Under the pieces are notes generated by a model that did no database searches, was not told the DNA's origin, and was given only the letters and a program-made list of their open reading frames with translations. A stretch of DNA of 64,000 nucleotides from Bacteroidota bacterium (GTDB taxonomy: Bacteria > Bacteroidota > Bacteroidia > AKYH767-A > OLB10), in assembly GCA_016713525.1 (NCBI GenBank), contig JADJOZ010000001.1, positions 186,001 to 250,000 of the forward strand, read 5' to 3'. Shown piece by piece: positions 51,366 through 61,658 of this stretch. Within the stretch, counting starts at the first letter, position 1; each line of letters starts with the position of its first letter. Position numbers and translations under genes: made by a program.

Positions 51366-52811
51366 TTAGTGGTCGCCATGTTTTACTATGGAAACCAATG
51401 ATTTTATGCTTATTAGTTTGAGAATGAATGAAATAGAGATTCCTACAGCCAATGAAAGTAAGATTCCTGATTTCCAATCCATTCCGGAGGTTCCAATCAT
51501 GAAAGTCAATGCAAGAGTGCTTATTGTAAAGATTAAAAATCTCAAAATCAGGTTGATATTAGGTTCCAGTTTAAAAATGCGGTAACAAAGAATAACCTGA
51601 ATTAATGCCGTAATAAATTGAGTGATCATGCTGGAAATGGCAGCTCCTTTAGCCTGATATTTAGGAATTAACCACAGATTCAGGAGTATATTGAGTAACA
51701 TCCCAAATAATGCCATGGTATTCAATTGCTTAAGATTTCCATTGGCAGTTAGTAGCGTCCCGTAAATATAGGTAGTTGAAATGGCGAAAAAACAAGTCAT
51801 TAAGATGGCAAAAATACCTGATGATTCTGCAATGTGTTCATGATAAAGTAGTTCCATGATTTCTTTGCGGAAAGATATTGCAATAGAAGCAATGATTACA
51901 GCAGGCACAGCCAGGAGTGAATAAGATAGTCGAAGCAATTCGCTGATATTCTGTTTTAGTTTAAGCATGTGAGCAAACATAGGGAGCAGTAAGCCTGCAA
52001 AAAGAAAAGCAATCATATTGGATGCATCCAGAAGCCGATATGCCTGAGCATAGATTCCAGCCTGTAGTGACCCATTATCGAGGAGTCTTTCAATCATCAC
52101 AGAATCGATCCGGTTATAGAAAGTCATTAATAGAATAAGGATAGCAAACGGGTATGATTTTTTAAGGATCATAAGAAAAAACAACCGATCCCATTTCAAT
52201 CTGTTATAAACTGCTTTTCGGGAGAGTACCACCATAGTAATTACCGCAGTAAGAATGTATGCAGTTGTTTGAGCCCAAACAAACCATTCTATTTGAAAGG
52301 GAGTATTGGTAACATTTCCCCATAGCAGAAGGGAGCAGATAGCAATCATGATAGTTCTGTCGAGAACAGAAATGATACTATCTGTTTTGAACATATGCAA
52401 ACCTGCGAGATTTGATCTGAGATAAAGAATAAATGAAACCAGAACCTGATTTAAAAGCAGGATGACCAGCATTTTCAGTTGTAGTAATTCATATCCGATT
52501 ATTAGAGAACCAATAATGGATACAACTATATAAACAATGGCCAGCACCATTCGAAGCATAATAATGCCTGACAGATGTTTGTCGAGCAATTGCCTGTTTT
52601 GTGAAATGTTGCGGTTATTAAAATTCGTAATTCCCAGATCCAGTAAAATATTGAATAAAAAGGAGAAGTTAAATAGTGCATAATAAGCACCATAGGCCTC
52701 GGTTCCGGCAGCATTTTGCACAGACCTGTCGATTCCCAGCAGCCAGAACGGTTTAATCAGCAGGTTGAGAAACAGCAGGAAAGCAAGATTGGTGATAAAT
52801 TTTTTTTGCAT
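51366..52811 (-). CDS. Polysaccharide flippase (Wzx/MATE-like)
   Basis: A 481-residue integral membrane protein with twelve or more helices. The N-terminal part shows the family's [22 protein letters not shown], and later [26 protein letters not shown] and NIPLWLIPK-like [22 protein letters not shown]. It would turn lipid-linked oligosaccharide units across the inner membrane. It is the first gene of the minus-strand polysaccharide set, divergent from rnhB. The initiating glycosyltransferases are not in the window. Confidence 0.88.
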   Translation of the reverse strand: MQKKFITNLAFLLFLNLLIKPFWLLGIDRSVQNAAGTEAYGAYYALFNFSFLFNILLDLGITNFNNRNISQNRQLLDKHLSGIIMLRMVLAIVYIVVSIIGSLIIGYELLQLKMLVILLLNQVLVSFILYLRSNLAGLHMFKTDSIISVLDRTIMIAICSLLLWGNVTNTPFQIEWFVWAQTTAYILTAVITMVVLSRKAVYNRLKWDRLFFLMILKKSYPFAILILLMTFYNRIDSVMIERLLDNGSLQAGIYAQAYRLLDASNMIAFLFAGLLLPMFAHMLKLKQNISELLRLSYSLLAVPAVIIASIAISFRKEIMELLYHEHIAESSGIFAILMTCFFAISTTYIYGTLLTANGNLKQLNTMALFGMLLNILLNLWLIPKYQAKGAAISSMITQFITALIQVILCYRIFKLEPNINLILRFLIFTISTLALTFMIGTSGMDWKSGILLSLAVGISISFILKLISIKSLVSIVKHGDH

Positions 52812-52865
52812 TTCGAAAAAGTTGGTGCAAATTTAACCGAATTAATTTGGGATACTACCATTCAC

Positions 52866-53468
52866 ATGAATATACTAAAAGATGCTCCCGGTGCTATTTT
52901 GAAAACGGCAGGCTGTGATGAGGCCGGCAGAGGTTGTCTGGCTGGCCCTGTATTTGCAGCTGCTGTTATATTGCCACCACGATTCAGGCATCCATTGCTT
53001 GATGATTCCAAGAAAATGAAGGAAGCTGACCGGGAGGAAGTGCGTGATTTTATCAAAGAAAAGGCTATATGCTGGGCAATTGGAGTGGTCGATCATGAAG
53101 AAATCGACAGGATAAATATATTAAAAGCGTCTTTTTTAGCTATGCACAGAGCAATCATTCAGCTAACCTTTAAGCCTGAGCATTTATTAATTGATGGGAA
53201 CAGGTTTACCCCTTTTAATGGGATTTCACATAGTTGCATTATTGGTGGAGATGCCAAATACAAGGCAATTGCTGCGGCTTCAGTTTTAGCAAAAACAGCC
53301 AGAGATGCATTCATGTTGGAGTTACATGAGCAGTTTCCGCAATACGGATGGGATACAAACAAGGCATATGCTACCGCTGCCCATAGGGAGGCATTAAACA
53401 TTTATGGACAATCGCCCTATCACAGGAAAAGTTTCAGACTTGACTACCAAACCAGTCTCGATTTCTGA
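52866..53468 (+). CDS. rnhB: Ribonuclease HII
   Basis: Removes RNA from RNA-DNA hybrids and single ribonucleotides from DNA; 200 residues from ATG 52866 ([20 protein letters not shown]). Catalytic acids: Asp-Glu in [15 protein letters not shown], Asp in LLIDGN, Asp in [29 protein letters not shown] is the family signature. Upstream in-frame ATG at 52716 would overlap the flippase gene on the other strand and adds no conserved sequence, so the shorter start is chosen. Confidence 0.95.
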   Translation: MNILKDAPGAILKTAGCDEAGRGCLAGPVFAAAVILPPRFRHPLLDDSKKMKEADREEVRDFIKEKAICWAIGVVDHEEIDRINILKASFLAMHRAIIQLTFKPEHLLIDGNRFTPFNGISHSCIIGGDAKYKAIAAASVLAKTARDAFMLELHEQFPQYGWDTNKAYATAAHREALNIYGQSPYHRKSFRLDYQTSLDF

Positions 53469-53583
53469 ATTGCTTATTAACACAGGAATGTAGATAAAAA
53501 CAGGTTGGGAGTAAGAGGGAGAGCATTGTATCGCTGTAGTTTTGTTGAATCCCAAAAACTCACCAAATGCTGTTTGTTTCTAA

Positions 53584-56299
53584 ATGAAAACAGTTGTTAG
53601 TTCCTCAATTATTACGCTCTTAATCATAGTTGCAGGTGCAGCAACTTATATTTATCTCAAAAATTTTCGTTCCGGTGGAGGTGATCCAATAAAAGCAATT
53701 CCGGCAGATGCATCCTTTTATTTCATTTATAATCATCAAAAAGATGGCATTCATCAGTTAACAAAACCTTCATTCTGGAATGCCATCAAACAAGCCCCGG
53801 CTTTCAATAAATTGTTTTCACAATTGCAGTTTCTCGACTCAGCCACCAGGAAAAACAGTACACTGGAGGCATTTATTTCAGCAGGTAGTGTTTATGTTTC
53901 CGGTCATGTTACAGGAGCCAGAGAATTCGATTTCATAATTTTAAAAAGCATCCCAAATACCATAACAGAAGCTGTAATTAAGGAACTTGTAATGGAACTT
54001 GCAGGAAAGGGTGAACCGAGTATGTCATCCAGAAATTACGATGGAACGCAGATTTATGAATGTGAAATAACAGGTAACCGTTCTTTTTCATATGCAATAT
54101 CCAGAGGAGTTTTTATCTGCAGTTTCACCCCTTTTCTGGTTGAAGATGCTTTGCGACAATTGAAATTAGGAAAGTCAATTGCAAAAGAGTTCAAGACTCT
54201 TGAGGCCGGGAGTGAAACAACAGGAGTAAGCTTGTTTGTCAATATGCGTGCTTTGCCTGCCTTTCTTTCTGTATTCACCAAACAATCCGAATCAGCAAAG
54301 GTCGCCCGTGTGAGCAGACTGGCAGGTTGGATGCAGTCATCAATTGGTTTAAGCAGCAACAAACTAACTTTTGCCGGTAACTTTGATCAACCCGATTCAG
54401 CACAGTTTATAAGTTGCTTTGATGGACAAACTCCTGTGGAAAAGCACATGTTAAAAATAATACCACGTAAAACAGCATTCATTTCTTATTACGGACTATC
54501 AGATTTTAACAAGTATTATTCAAGTTTACATGCTAATTACTTTACAGAAGCGGAAACAGCCAATAAGGAAAGGGTGCTTCAGTTTCTTGCTGAAGAATAT
54601 AAATTGAAGGCTGAAGAAAAGATGCTTGAATGGATGGGTGGTGAATATGCATTGGTGATTACAGAACCTTCAGGAGAAAATTATGATAATAATTCGTTCG
54701 CAGTTTTCAAGACTAAAAAACCTCTGGATGCGATTACTCAATTGAAAACTATGAGCAGAATCATAGACAAAAAGGATAATTCCATCACCAAAGAAGAAGG
54801 TTACAATGACCATACAATCGGATTGATCAAAATAAACAATCTGTTGCCTGCTATGTTCGGAAGTCAATTTAAAATGATGACTCGGATGTATTATACTTCT
54901 ATTGGAAATTATATAGTATTTGCTAATCAGGCTTCATCATTAAGGTCCTTTATTGACGATTATGAAAACGGATCAGTACTAACCAAAGATGTTGATTTTA
55001 GCAATGCGATTGAAGGTGTTTCCGGTAAAGGTTCCTGTTTTGTCCATGTAAATCCCGCTTCTTCCCTGTATCTGTTGCGTTCTGTTGTCGACCCAACCGG
55101 AATAAAACTGGAAAATTACAAAGATATTATCGGTGGAATGCAGAATTTCACATGGCAGGTAAATGCGGGTGTCACGGTATCCATTGAAGGATCGATTGGA
55201 TTTGCTTCCGGAGGTAAAGAAGAAGGAGTGAACAGATTGTTTTCATTTGAAACAGACTCAGCAGTGAGCAAAAAAGTTTTTGTTGTTAATGATCCGGAAA
55301 CCGGAAGTGGTAATTTATTATTTTATGATGATGCACATACCTTGTATCTTTCAGATAATGCCGGGAATGAAATTTGGAAAAAAGATATTCAGGGCGAAAT
55401 AAAGAGTGAAATTTTTCAGATTGATTTATTCCGGAACAATTCGAAGCAATTATTGTTTAATACAGCTGAGTATCTGTTTTTGATGGATATGGAAGGAAAG
55501 CCGGTAGGAAACTATCCGATCAGGCTGCCTTCGCCGGCTACGAATGGGATTGCAGTTTTCGATTTTGATGGTAACAGGGATCCCAGAATTTATGTTGCTT
55601 GTTCAAACAAAAGAGTATATGCTTTTCAATCGTCTGGAAAACCTATGAGTGGATGGAATTATAATATTACAACCGGACAAGTTAGTAGTCCGGTTAGGAG
55701 TGCCAGACTCAATGGAAAGGATTATCTGTTGATTGTAGATGAAGAAGGTGGCGTTTCACTGGTGAATCGATATGGCGAAGGTGGTGTTTTGGTATCGAAA
55801 GGTTTTACCATTGGAAAAAACAGTAAAGTGTTCCAGGATTCGTCAGGAACAATTATTACAACCGATAAGTATGGAAATATTGTGTCTATGATGTCTGATG
55901 GTCATGTAACTCTTAGTGAGATCGGGCAATTAGAAGAAAATTACGGATTTTATTATGGTGATGTGAATGATGATAATTCTCCGGATTATATTTTTACAGA
56001 CAGCAATGAGCTGATTGCATACACCAGGAATCTGGCTGTCATTTTCAGAAAAGAATTTGATGATGAACTGAAGGGTCCGATCACTTCTGCTGTGCTTGAC
56101 GGATGGTAGAAAAGTTTTTCTGGTTTCTTCAGTTAAAAGTAACAAAACCTGGATGGTATATCAGGATGGCAGCATTGCAGAAGGATTTCCTGTGAAAGGT
56201 GATGGTGTTGCTACTATCGGACAATTAAATGCTGAGGGAAAGCAGAATCTGATTGTGGGCAGCTCGGATAGTCACATTTATGTTTACTCGCTGGAATAA
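53584..56299 (+). CDS. DUF3352-like membrane-anchored protein with C-terminal beta-propeller region, one frameshift
   Basis: About 904 residues after correction. An N-terminal helix (IITLLIIVAGAATYIYL) anchors an extracytoplasmic part. Residues about 35-540 (IPADASFYFIYNHQKDGIHQL, SYYGLSDFNKYYSSL, YALVITEPSG) resemble DUF3352 proteins. The C-terminal third is made of short repeated blades with Asp/Gly turns: LYLSDNAGNEIWKKDIQG, NGIAVFDFDGNRDPRIYVAC, GDVNDDNSPDYIFTDSN, as in VCBS/FG-GAP propellers. The frame breaks near 56096 (TT for T): SAVL continues TDGRKVFLVSSVKSNKTW to TAA 56299. It may sense or bind something at the surface; function unknown. Confidence 0.75.
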
Positions 56300-56369
56300 C
56301 AACTTACATTATCTCAAAGTGCTGCAATGGATTATTCTTTTAACAGAAAAAAAGAAGTAACCATCACTT

Positions 56370-57401
56370 TTAACGGAGTTTAATTTGCTGTCCTTCCTTA
56401 ACAGCAATGCTTTCTTCAAGATTATTCAGCTTAATCAGTTTACTGAGTTTTATGCCATGTTTTTGGGAAATCATCCAAAGGGTTTCCCCGGGCGCTACTG
56501 TGTGGAAAGCTGATGCGGGTCTTCCACGTTTTGGCTTGAGATAAACTATGTCACCTGGATTTAATTCATCGTTTTGACTGGCATCATTATATTTTAGAAT
56601 CTGCCATAGCCTCATATCATTGCCTACAGCAATAGAAAACCAGGTATCACCTTCTTTCGCATTTACAAAAGGCACTTCATTTTTATTTGTTGCCGGTTTG
56701 GCTGCACGTGCATGCTTCACCGGTTTTTCAGAAGATTTAGATGAAACGGAATGCTTTGGCTTTCGGGGCTGTGGGTGGGCTGCAACAGGTGCAGGAATGG
56801 AATTAATTACAGGCATTTTCTTGCCTCCCTTGTCAAAGTCATATAGCCTGTTTTCTTCTATTAATTTTATAAGCAAATCGGCATATCTGGGATTTGTAGC
56901 ATAGCCTGCCTTTTTTAAGCCATGAGCCCAGCTTTTATAATCTGTAATTTCATAGTCGAATAAAAAGGCATACCTGTGACGTTCTCTTAAAAATTTGCTG
57001 TGATCATCGAATGACTCCAACACTGTTTGATATTGACGAAAGCATTCATCCTTTGCATCATCGTCTTTATGAAATCCGGGTCCAGTCCAGTCACTGTGGC
57101 ATTTAATCCCAAAATGATTTTTAGCTTCTCTCGCAAGATCACTGTTTCCGCTTTCCGATTCAAGTATTCCCTGAGATAGCGTAATGCTGGCAGGCACACC
57201 CATCTTCATCATGTCCTTAATTGCATCATCCTTATACATAGATATGTAATCAGCCGGAGTGAATTTCTTCACTGATTGGCCAAAAACAGACAGTGGAATT
57301 AACAGGAGTATCAGAATCCGTAACAATGGTAATTTGGGTTTAATGATGGATGTGTTAAAATACAAACAGTTTCGGTTTAACGTTAATTTTTGCCATTCCA
57401 T
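56370..57401 (-). CDS. Secreted glucosaminidase (GH73) with two LysM domains
   Basis: About 343 residues. A leader (LLRILILLLIPLSVFGQ) is followed by a glucosaminidase domain: ASITLSQGILESESGNSDLAREAKNHFGIKC and RHRYAFLFDYEITDYKSWAHGLKKAGYATNPRYADLL, with the catalytic Glu in ESESG. Then a Lys/Pro/Ala linker (HPQPRKPKHSVSSKSSEKP) and two LysM repeats, EGDTWFSIAVGNDMRLWQIL and PGETLWMISQKHGIKLSKL, for peptidoglycan binding. Similar hydrolases cut the glycan strands during growth or separation. ATG 57401 is preferred to 57437. Confidence 0.92.
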   Translation of the reverse strand: MEWQKLTLNRNCLYFNTSIIKPKLPLLRILILLLIPLSVFGQSVKKFTPADYISMYKDDAIKDMMKMGVPASITLSQGILESESGNSDLAREAKNHFGIKCHSDWTGPGFHKDDDAKDECFRQYQTVLESFDDHSKFLRERHRYAFLFDYEITDYKSWAHGLKKAGYATNPRYADLLIKLIEENRLYDFDKGGKKMPVINSIPAPVAAHPQPRKPKHSVSSKSSEKPVKHARAAKPATNKNEVPFVNAKEGDTWFSIAVGNDMRLWQILKYNDASQNDELNPGDIVYLKPKRGRPASAFHTVAPGETLWMISQKHGIKLSKLIKLNNLEESIAVKEGQQIKLR

Positions 57402-57564
57402 TATATCAGTTATAACGGAATATCCGGCAAAGTGCAATAAAAGTTAATTTTTAGATGCCTTAGGGAACAGAAACTTCTTATTAATTAACATTGCTATGTT
57501 GATAGTGGTGATGAAAGTACAGTCCATGACCCCGATTTTTTTTGCTTCTTTGAATAACAATAAA

Positions 57565-58248
57565 ATGCATAGATTTGACATTATATATGTCCGAATTAAA
57601 AACCACCATATTAAAAAATACCCTGTCCTGTTATTTCTGATTGTTATTCTGGCAACTCTTGCAATGAATTTAAATGCCCAGAGTTTTGAAAAGGGGAATA
57701 AGATTATTGATGCAGGCATTAAAATCTCGATTTACAATATTGATGATCCCGATGACAATGATGAAGATGGAGAAGACGATCGTGCAGCAAGTTACACCAT
57801 CCCTATTGGCTTTGAGTATGCGATTTCAGATCGAATTGGAGCAGGAATTGAAATTGGTATTTGCAATTATTTTACAGAGGAAGATACTATCACAAGAGCC
57901 ATAGCAAAAGCAAATAGTTTTGATGTATTGCTTAAGGGTAATTTTCATTGGGTAAGAAAAGGGAAGGCTGATTTATACAGTGGTTTGGGACTTGGTTTTT
58001 CATCGTTCAAATATGAAAGCAATGATAACTTAAACAGCAGTTACAAAGCCACAGGACCCTATATCAGGATCAGCGTTTTGAATGCACGACTTTATCTGGC
58101 AGATGCATTCGCTCTCGGATTACACTTTGGGTTACCTATCATGAACTTTGAAGACGGAAAACTTACTGATGATCTGGGCACAGATCTTAATTACAGGTTA
58201 AGATTTTCAGGTTGGGATTTGGGTGCCAGTGCTGCCATCCGCTTTTAA
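57565..58248 (+). CDS. Outer membrane beta-barrel protein with an acidic loop
   Basis: About 227 residues from ATG 57565, with leader PVLLFLIVILATLAMNLNAQ. The mature part begins FEKGNKIIDAGIKISIYNID, then a strongly acidic loop DDPDDNDEDGEDD, then barrel strands (IPIGFEYAISDRIGAGIEIGI, LYSGLGLGFSSFKYES) and the terminal ASAAIRF. It resembles the OmpW/OprF-type small barrels. The acidic loop could bind divalent cations. Its end overlaps the convergent ACC deaminase-like gene by 42 bases. Confidence 0.75.
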   Translation: MHRFDIIYVRIKNHHIKKYPVLLFLIVILATLAMNLNAQSFEKGNKIIDAGIKISIYNIDDPDDNDEDGEDDRAASYTIPIGFEYAISDRIGAGIEIGICNYFTEEDTITRAIAKANSFDVLLKGNFHWVRKGKADLYSGLGLGFSSFKYESNDNLNSSYKATGPYIRISVLNARLYLADAFALGLHFGLPIMNFEDGKLTDDLGTDLNYRLRFSGWDLGASAAIRF

Positions 58249-59121
58249 TCGCGACATGTATTGCAGGCCGCCGGTATGAATGGCCAGGATTTTTGTCCCT
58301 TTAGGAAAAATTCCTTTGCCGGCTAAGTCATAAATTCCAAAAAATAATTTGCCGGTGTAAATTGGCTCAATTGGAATATCTGTTTGAAGGGAAAACGATT
58401 TGCAGAAAGCGTCCAGCATGCTGTTGGATTTTGCATAACCTCCGAAATGGTAATCATTGCAGACATTCAAATTTCTCCATTTTTCCGGAGGAGTAAGGCC
58501 TTTAATAAAATGCATAATTGAATCCTGATCCCTGAGTACGTTTATGACCAACAAAGTTTGATCTGTTCCAATTGCTTGCAATAGTCCCGCTGCAGTTGTT
58601 CCTGTTCCTGCTGCCACAGCAATTACATTGAAATGATTGTGATTCATTTCCAGAATCTCTTTACAACCGGTCATCCCCAGGTAATTAGAGCCGCCTTCAG
58701 GAATAATAAATTCATTACCATCAGTTTCAAGAATGGATTCCAGAAAACCCGGATCATTTCTTTTGCGATATAATTCTCTTGAAACAAAACAAAATTTCAT
58801 TCCATCGGCAGCAGCACGGCTCAATGTGACATTAATTATGGAAGCGGGTTCACCTCTGATGATACCGGTTGACTTCAAACCTGCCATTGCACATACCGAA
58901 GCGGTAGCTGCTATGTGATTTGAGAAAGCTCCACCAAAAGTAATGAGGTGGTTCTTTTTTAGTCTTTTCGCTTCTAATATATTGTATTTCAGTTTATACC
59001 GTTTATTGCCACCCGTAATTTCATCAATCAAATCGATTCTTCTTACAGTTAATTGCACTCCGGTACCGGGAATTTCAAACGGTCCCTGATCGACAATAAA
59101 TGATGGCAAATTCGAAAACAT
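58207..59121 (-). CDS. 1-aminocyclopropane-1-carboxylate deaminase/D-cysteine desulfhydrase family PLP enzyme
   Basis: A 304-residue pyridoxal-phosphate enzyme, fold type II. Substrate and cofactor sites are seen: NKRYKLKYNILEAKRL with the PLP Lys, FGGAFSNHIAATASVCAMAGL, IIPEGGSNYLGMTGC, and AVAAGTGTTAAGLL for phosphate binding. The family deaminates ACC or splits D-Cys; the two activities cannot be told apart from sequence alone. It is cytoplasmic. ATG 59121 gives MFSNLPSFIVDQGPFEIPG. It is divergent from the DUF5522 gene. Confidence 0.88.
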   Translation of the reverse strand: MFSNLPSFIVDQGPFEIPGTGVQLTVRRIDLIDEITGGNKRYKLKYNILEAKRLKKNHLITFGGAFSNHIAATASVCAMAGLKSTGIIRGEPASIINVTLSRAAADGMKFCFVSRELYRKRNDPGFLESILETDGNEFIIPEGGSNYLGMTGCKEILEMNHNHFNVIAVAAGTGTTAAGLLQAIGTDQTLLVINVLRDQDSIMHFIKGLTPPEKWRNLNVCNDYHFGGYAKSNSMLDAFCKSFSLQTDIPIEPIYTGKLFFGIYDLAGKGIFPKGTKILAIHTGGLQYMSRLKADGSTGTQIPT

Positions 59122-59157
59122 AAGGTACTTTTCAAATGTTAAACCCCGAAATTAACT

Positions 59158-59165
59158 TAAATTTG
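59158..59165 (+). promoter_or_regulatory. Probable -7 box of the DUF5522 gene
   Basis: TAAATTTG, a full consensus match, ends only four bases before ATG 59170; transcription would begin near the start codon, suggesting a leaderless mRNA. No TTG is clear at -33. Confidence 0.35.
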
Positions 59166-59169
59166 CAGT

Positions 59170-59346
59170 ATGTCGTTTACTGATAAGTTCGATAAAGAAG
59201 ATTATTATCTTTCTCCTGAAGGATACCTTATATTCACTGAGGCTTATCACTTAAAAAGAGGGTATTGTTGCCACAATAATTGTCGGCATTGTCCTTATAA
59301 GAACCATAATAAAACAACCATTAAAAGTAACAAAACTGATAAGTAA
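59170..59346 (+). CDS. DUF5522-like small Cys-rich protein
   Basis: A 58-residue protein found by translating the gap between the deaminase and hutU genes. It reads MSFTDKFDKEDYYLSPEGYL, then IFTEAYHLKRGYCCHNNCRH and CPYKNHNK, ending KSNKTDK. The Cys/His group CCHNNCRHCPY is the DUF5522 hallmark and probably binds zinc or an iron-sulfur cluster. Function unknown. It is followed by hutU after 26 bases on the same strand and may be cotranscribed. Confidence 0.85.
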   Translation: MSFTDKFDKEDYYLSPEGYLIFTEAYHLKRGYCCHNNCRHCPYKNHNKTTIKSNKTDK

Positions 59347-59372
59347 AATAAATCAGGTAAAGCACTTAACCA

Positions 59373-61049
59373 ATGAGCACTATTTCAGGTAAACTCGACC
59401 TATCCAAATTAAAAACACCTACCGGAAACCAAATAAGCTGTAAAGGCTGGGTTCAGGAAGCAGCCTTGCGAATGCTTCATAATAATCTTGATCCGGAAGT
59501 TGCAGAAAGACCGGAAGATCTGATTGTTTATGGTGGTACCGGTAAAGCGGCAAGAAACCTGGAGTCTTTTGAATTAATAGTTAAAGCTTTGCGTGATCTT
59601 GAAGAAAATGAAACACTTTTAATTCAATCGGGAAAACCAGTTGGAATCCTTCCAACTCACAAAGATGCTCCACGGGTTTTGATCAGTAATTCTATGTTAG
59701 TACCGCATTGGGCGAACTGGGAGAATTTCAGAGCCTTGGAAGCCAAAGGGTTAACAATGTACGGCCAGATGACCGCAGGGTCATGGATTTATATTGGATC
59801 ACAAGGGATTGTGCAAGGAACATATGAGACTTTTGGTGAGGTTGCACGTCAGCATTTTGGTGGTTCCCTCAGAAATACACTTTCTGTTACAGGTGGGTTA
59901 GGAGGAATGGGTGGAGCTCAGCCACTAGCAATAACTATGAACGAAGGAGTTTGTCTGGCAGCTGATGTAGAAGCCTGGAGAATTCAAAAACGATTGGACA
60001 CCCGTTACATTGATGAAATGACGGATGACATAGATAAAGGAATTGACAGGGCTTTAGATGCAAAGGCAAAAGGTGAAGCCATTTCAATTGGGGTTGTTTG
60101 TAATATTATTGACTTGCTGGAACGGATGTTAGAACGGGGAATTATTCCTGATTCATTAACTGATCAAACATCTGCTCATGATGCTCTGGTAGGATATTTT
60201 CCCCAGGGATTGAGTGTTGAACAGGCAAAGGTGCTTCGTGAATCGGATCCGGAAAAATATATTCAACTCAGCAAACAAAGCATGGTAAAGCATACCTCTC
60301 TGATGTTGGAAATGCAAAAAAGGGGAGCGGTGACATTTGATTATGGCAACAATTTAAGAGGGCAGGCCTTTGCCATGGGATTAAAGAATGCATTCGATTT
60401 TCCCGGATTTGTACCTGCTTACATCCGTCCTTTATTTTGTGAAGGCAAAGGTCCGTTCAGATGGGCTGCATTATCGGGTGATCCGGCTGATATTAAGGTA
60501 ACAGATGACTTAATTCTGGAATTGTTTCCGGAAAATAAAGGTTTAGCCAGATGGATTAAAATGGCTCAGGAGCGTATTGCTTTTCAAGGACTTCCGGCGA
60601 GAATTTGCTGGTTGGGACAGGGTGAAAGAGAGAAGGCCGGCTTAGCATTTAATGAATTGGTGGCTAAAGGGAAGGTAAAAGCACCAATTGTGATAGGTCG
60701 TGATCATTTGGATACCGGATCTGTGGCTTCACCAAATAGGGAAACGGAGGCTATGAAAGATGGGTCGGATGCAATTGCTGACTGGCCGGTTTTAAATGCA
60801 TTAATAAATACTGCGGGTGGAGCCAGTTGGGTTTCGCTTCATCATGGTGGAGGTGTTGGTATTGGCTATTCTATTCATGCCGGGATGGTAATTGTTGCAG
60901 ATGGAACGGCTGATGCGGCAGTAAGAATTAAAAGAGTTTTGCATAACGATCCAGCAATGGGCGTAATCCGACATATGGATGCCGGATATGATATTGCATT
61001 AGACACAGCGAGGAAACATCGATTAGATATCAGAGAAAGATTAAAATAA
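59373..61049 (+). CDS. hutU: Urocanate hydratase
   Basis: Second step of histidine breakdown: urocanate to imidazolonepropionate, NAD+ as tightly bound electrophile. Length 558 residues, standard. Seen are [15 protein letters not shown] near the N-terminus, the NAD-binding [20 protein letters not shown] with Cys in [11 protein letters not shown], the [15 protein letters not shown] region, and [17 protein letters not shown], a conserved C-terminal stretch. Other hut genes are absent from the window; this is a lone hutU. The frame is intact. Confidence 0.96.
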   Translation: MSTISGKLDLSKLKTPTGNQISCKGWVQEAALRMLHNNLDPEVAERPEDLIVYGGTGKAARNLESFELIVKALRDLEENETLLIQSGKPVGILPTHKDAPRVLISNSMLVPHWANWENFRALEAKGLTMYGQMTAGSWIYIGSQGIVQGTYETFGEVARQHFGGSLRNTLSVTGGLGGMGGAQPLAITMNEGVCLAADVEAWRIQKRLDTRYIDEMTDDIDKGIDRALDAKAKGEAISIGVVCNIIDLLERMLERGIIPDSLTDQTSAHDALVGYFPQGLSVEQAKVLRESDPEKYIQLSKQSMVKHTSLMLEMQKRGAVTFDYGNNLRGQAFAMGLKNAFDFPGFVPAYIRPLFCEGKGPFRWAALSGDPADIKVTDDLILELFPENKGLARWIKMAQERIAFQGLPARICWLGQGEREKAGLAFNELVAKGKVKAPIVIGRDHLDTGSVASPNRETEAMKDGSDAIADWPVLNALINTAGGASWVSLHHGGGVGIGYSIHAGMVIVADGTADAAVRIKRVLHNDPAMGVIRHMDAGYDIALDTARKHRLDIRERLK

Positions 61050-61102
61050 ATCCATTCTGATTTTTTGGAATGGTATTTGAAAGATCAGTTTAAACAATTT
61101 CT

Positions 61103-61510
61103 ATGAGAAATTCCCGGATATTGATGATGCTGTTATCCATAGTTATGGTTACAACATTACATTCTTGTGTTGATGACGATAACGCAGAACCGGATATTCC
61201 GGGTGCTGATCGCGATAAATTTGTTGGCAGTTGGCTTTGTCGCGAAACAGTTTCCGGTGCTACACCTACTACTTTTACCATTACCATTCAAAAATATGGT
61301 TCTTTCGATTCATTAAAAGTTTTTAATTTTAATAATCTTGGCGCTCCATATTCTGTGTATTGGATTGTTTCCGGAAACAGTGTTACCATTCCTGCTCAGA
61401 CGGTCACTCAGATAGATATTTCCGGAACAGGTATTTTCAGTAATTCAAAGATCAATTTGAGTTATACATCAGACACCGAATCGGTTTCGGCGGAATGTAC
61501 CAAACAATAA
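61103..61510 (+). CDS. Small lipoprotein of the lipocalin-like kind, unknown
   Basis: A 135-residue lipoprotein with leader ILMMLLSIVMVTTLHSC and DDDNAEPDIP after the Cys, an acidic export signal. The mature part begins DKFVGSWLCRETVSGATPTT, the GxW start typical of lipocalin-like domains of Bacteroidota, followed by beta strands (FTITIQKYGSFDSLKVFNF, VSGNSVTIPAQTV). Ligand unknown. It lies between hutU and the Ig-repeat protein gene, same strand. Confidence 0.75.
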   Translation: MRNSRILMMLLSIVMVTTLHSCVDDDNAEPDIPGADRDKFVGSWLCRETVSGATPTTFTITIQKYGSFDSLKVFNFNNLGAPYSVYWIVSGNSVTIPAQTVTQIDISGTGIFSNSKINLSYTSDTESVSAECTKQ

Positions 61511-61658
61511 TGTTTTATATTTCAACACATCAAATAACACGGATTCACCCCAAATTTTGAGTTGTTTACGTAAAACAGCAATCGAACCAGTACTTTATAG
61601 TTAAAATTGTGGTTATTGATCTGCCATCTGGTATTCAATTAAACCTCAATTCAAAGCT

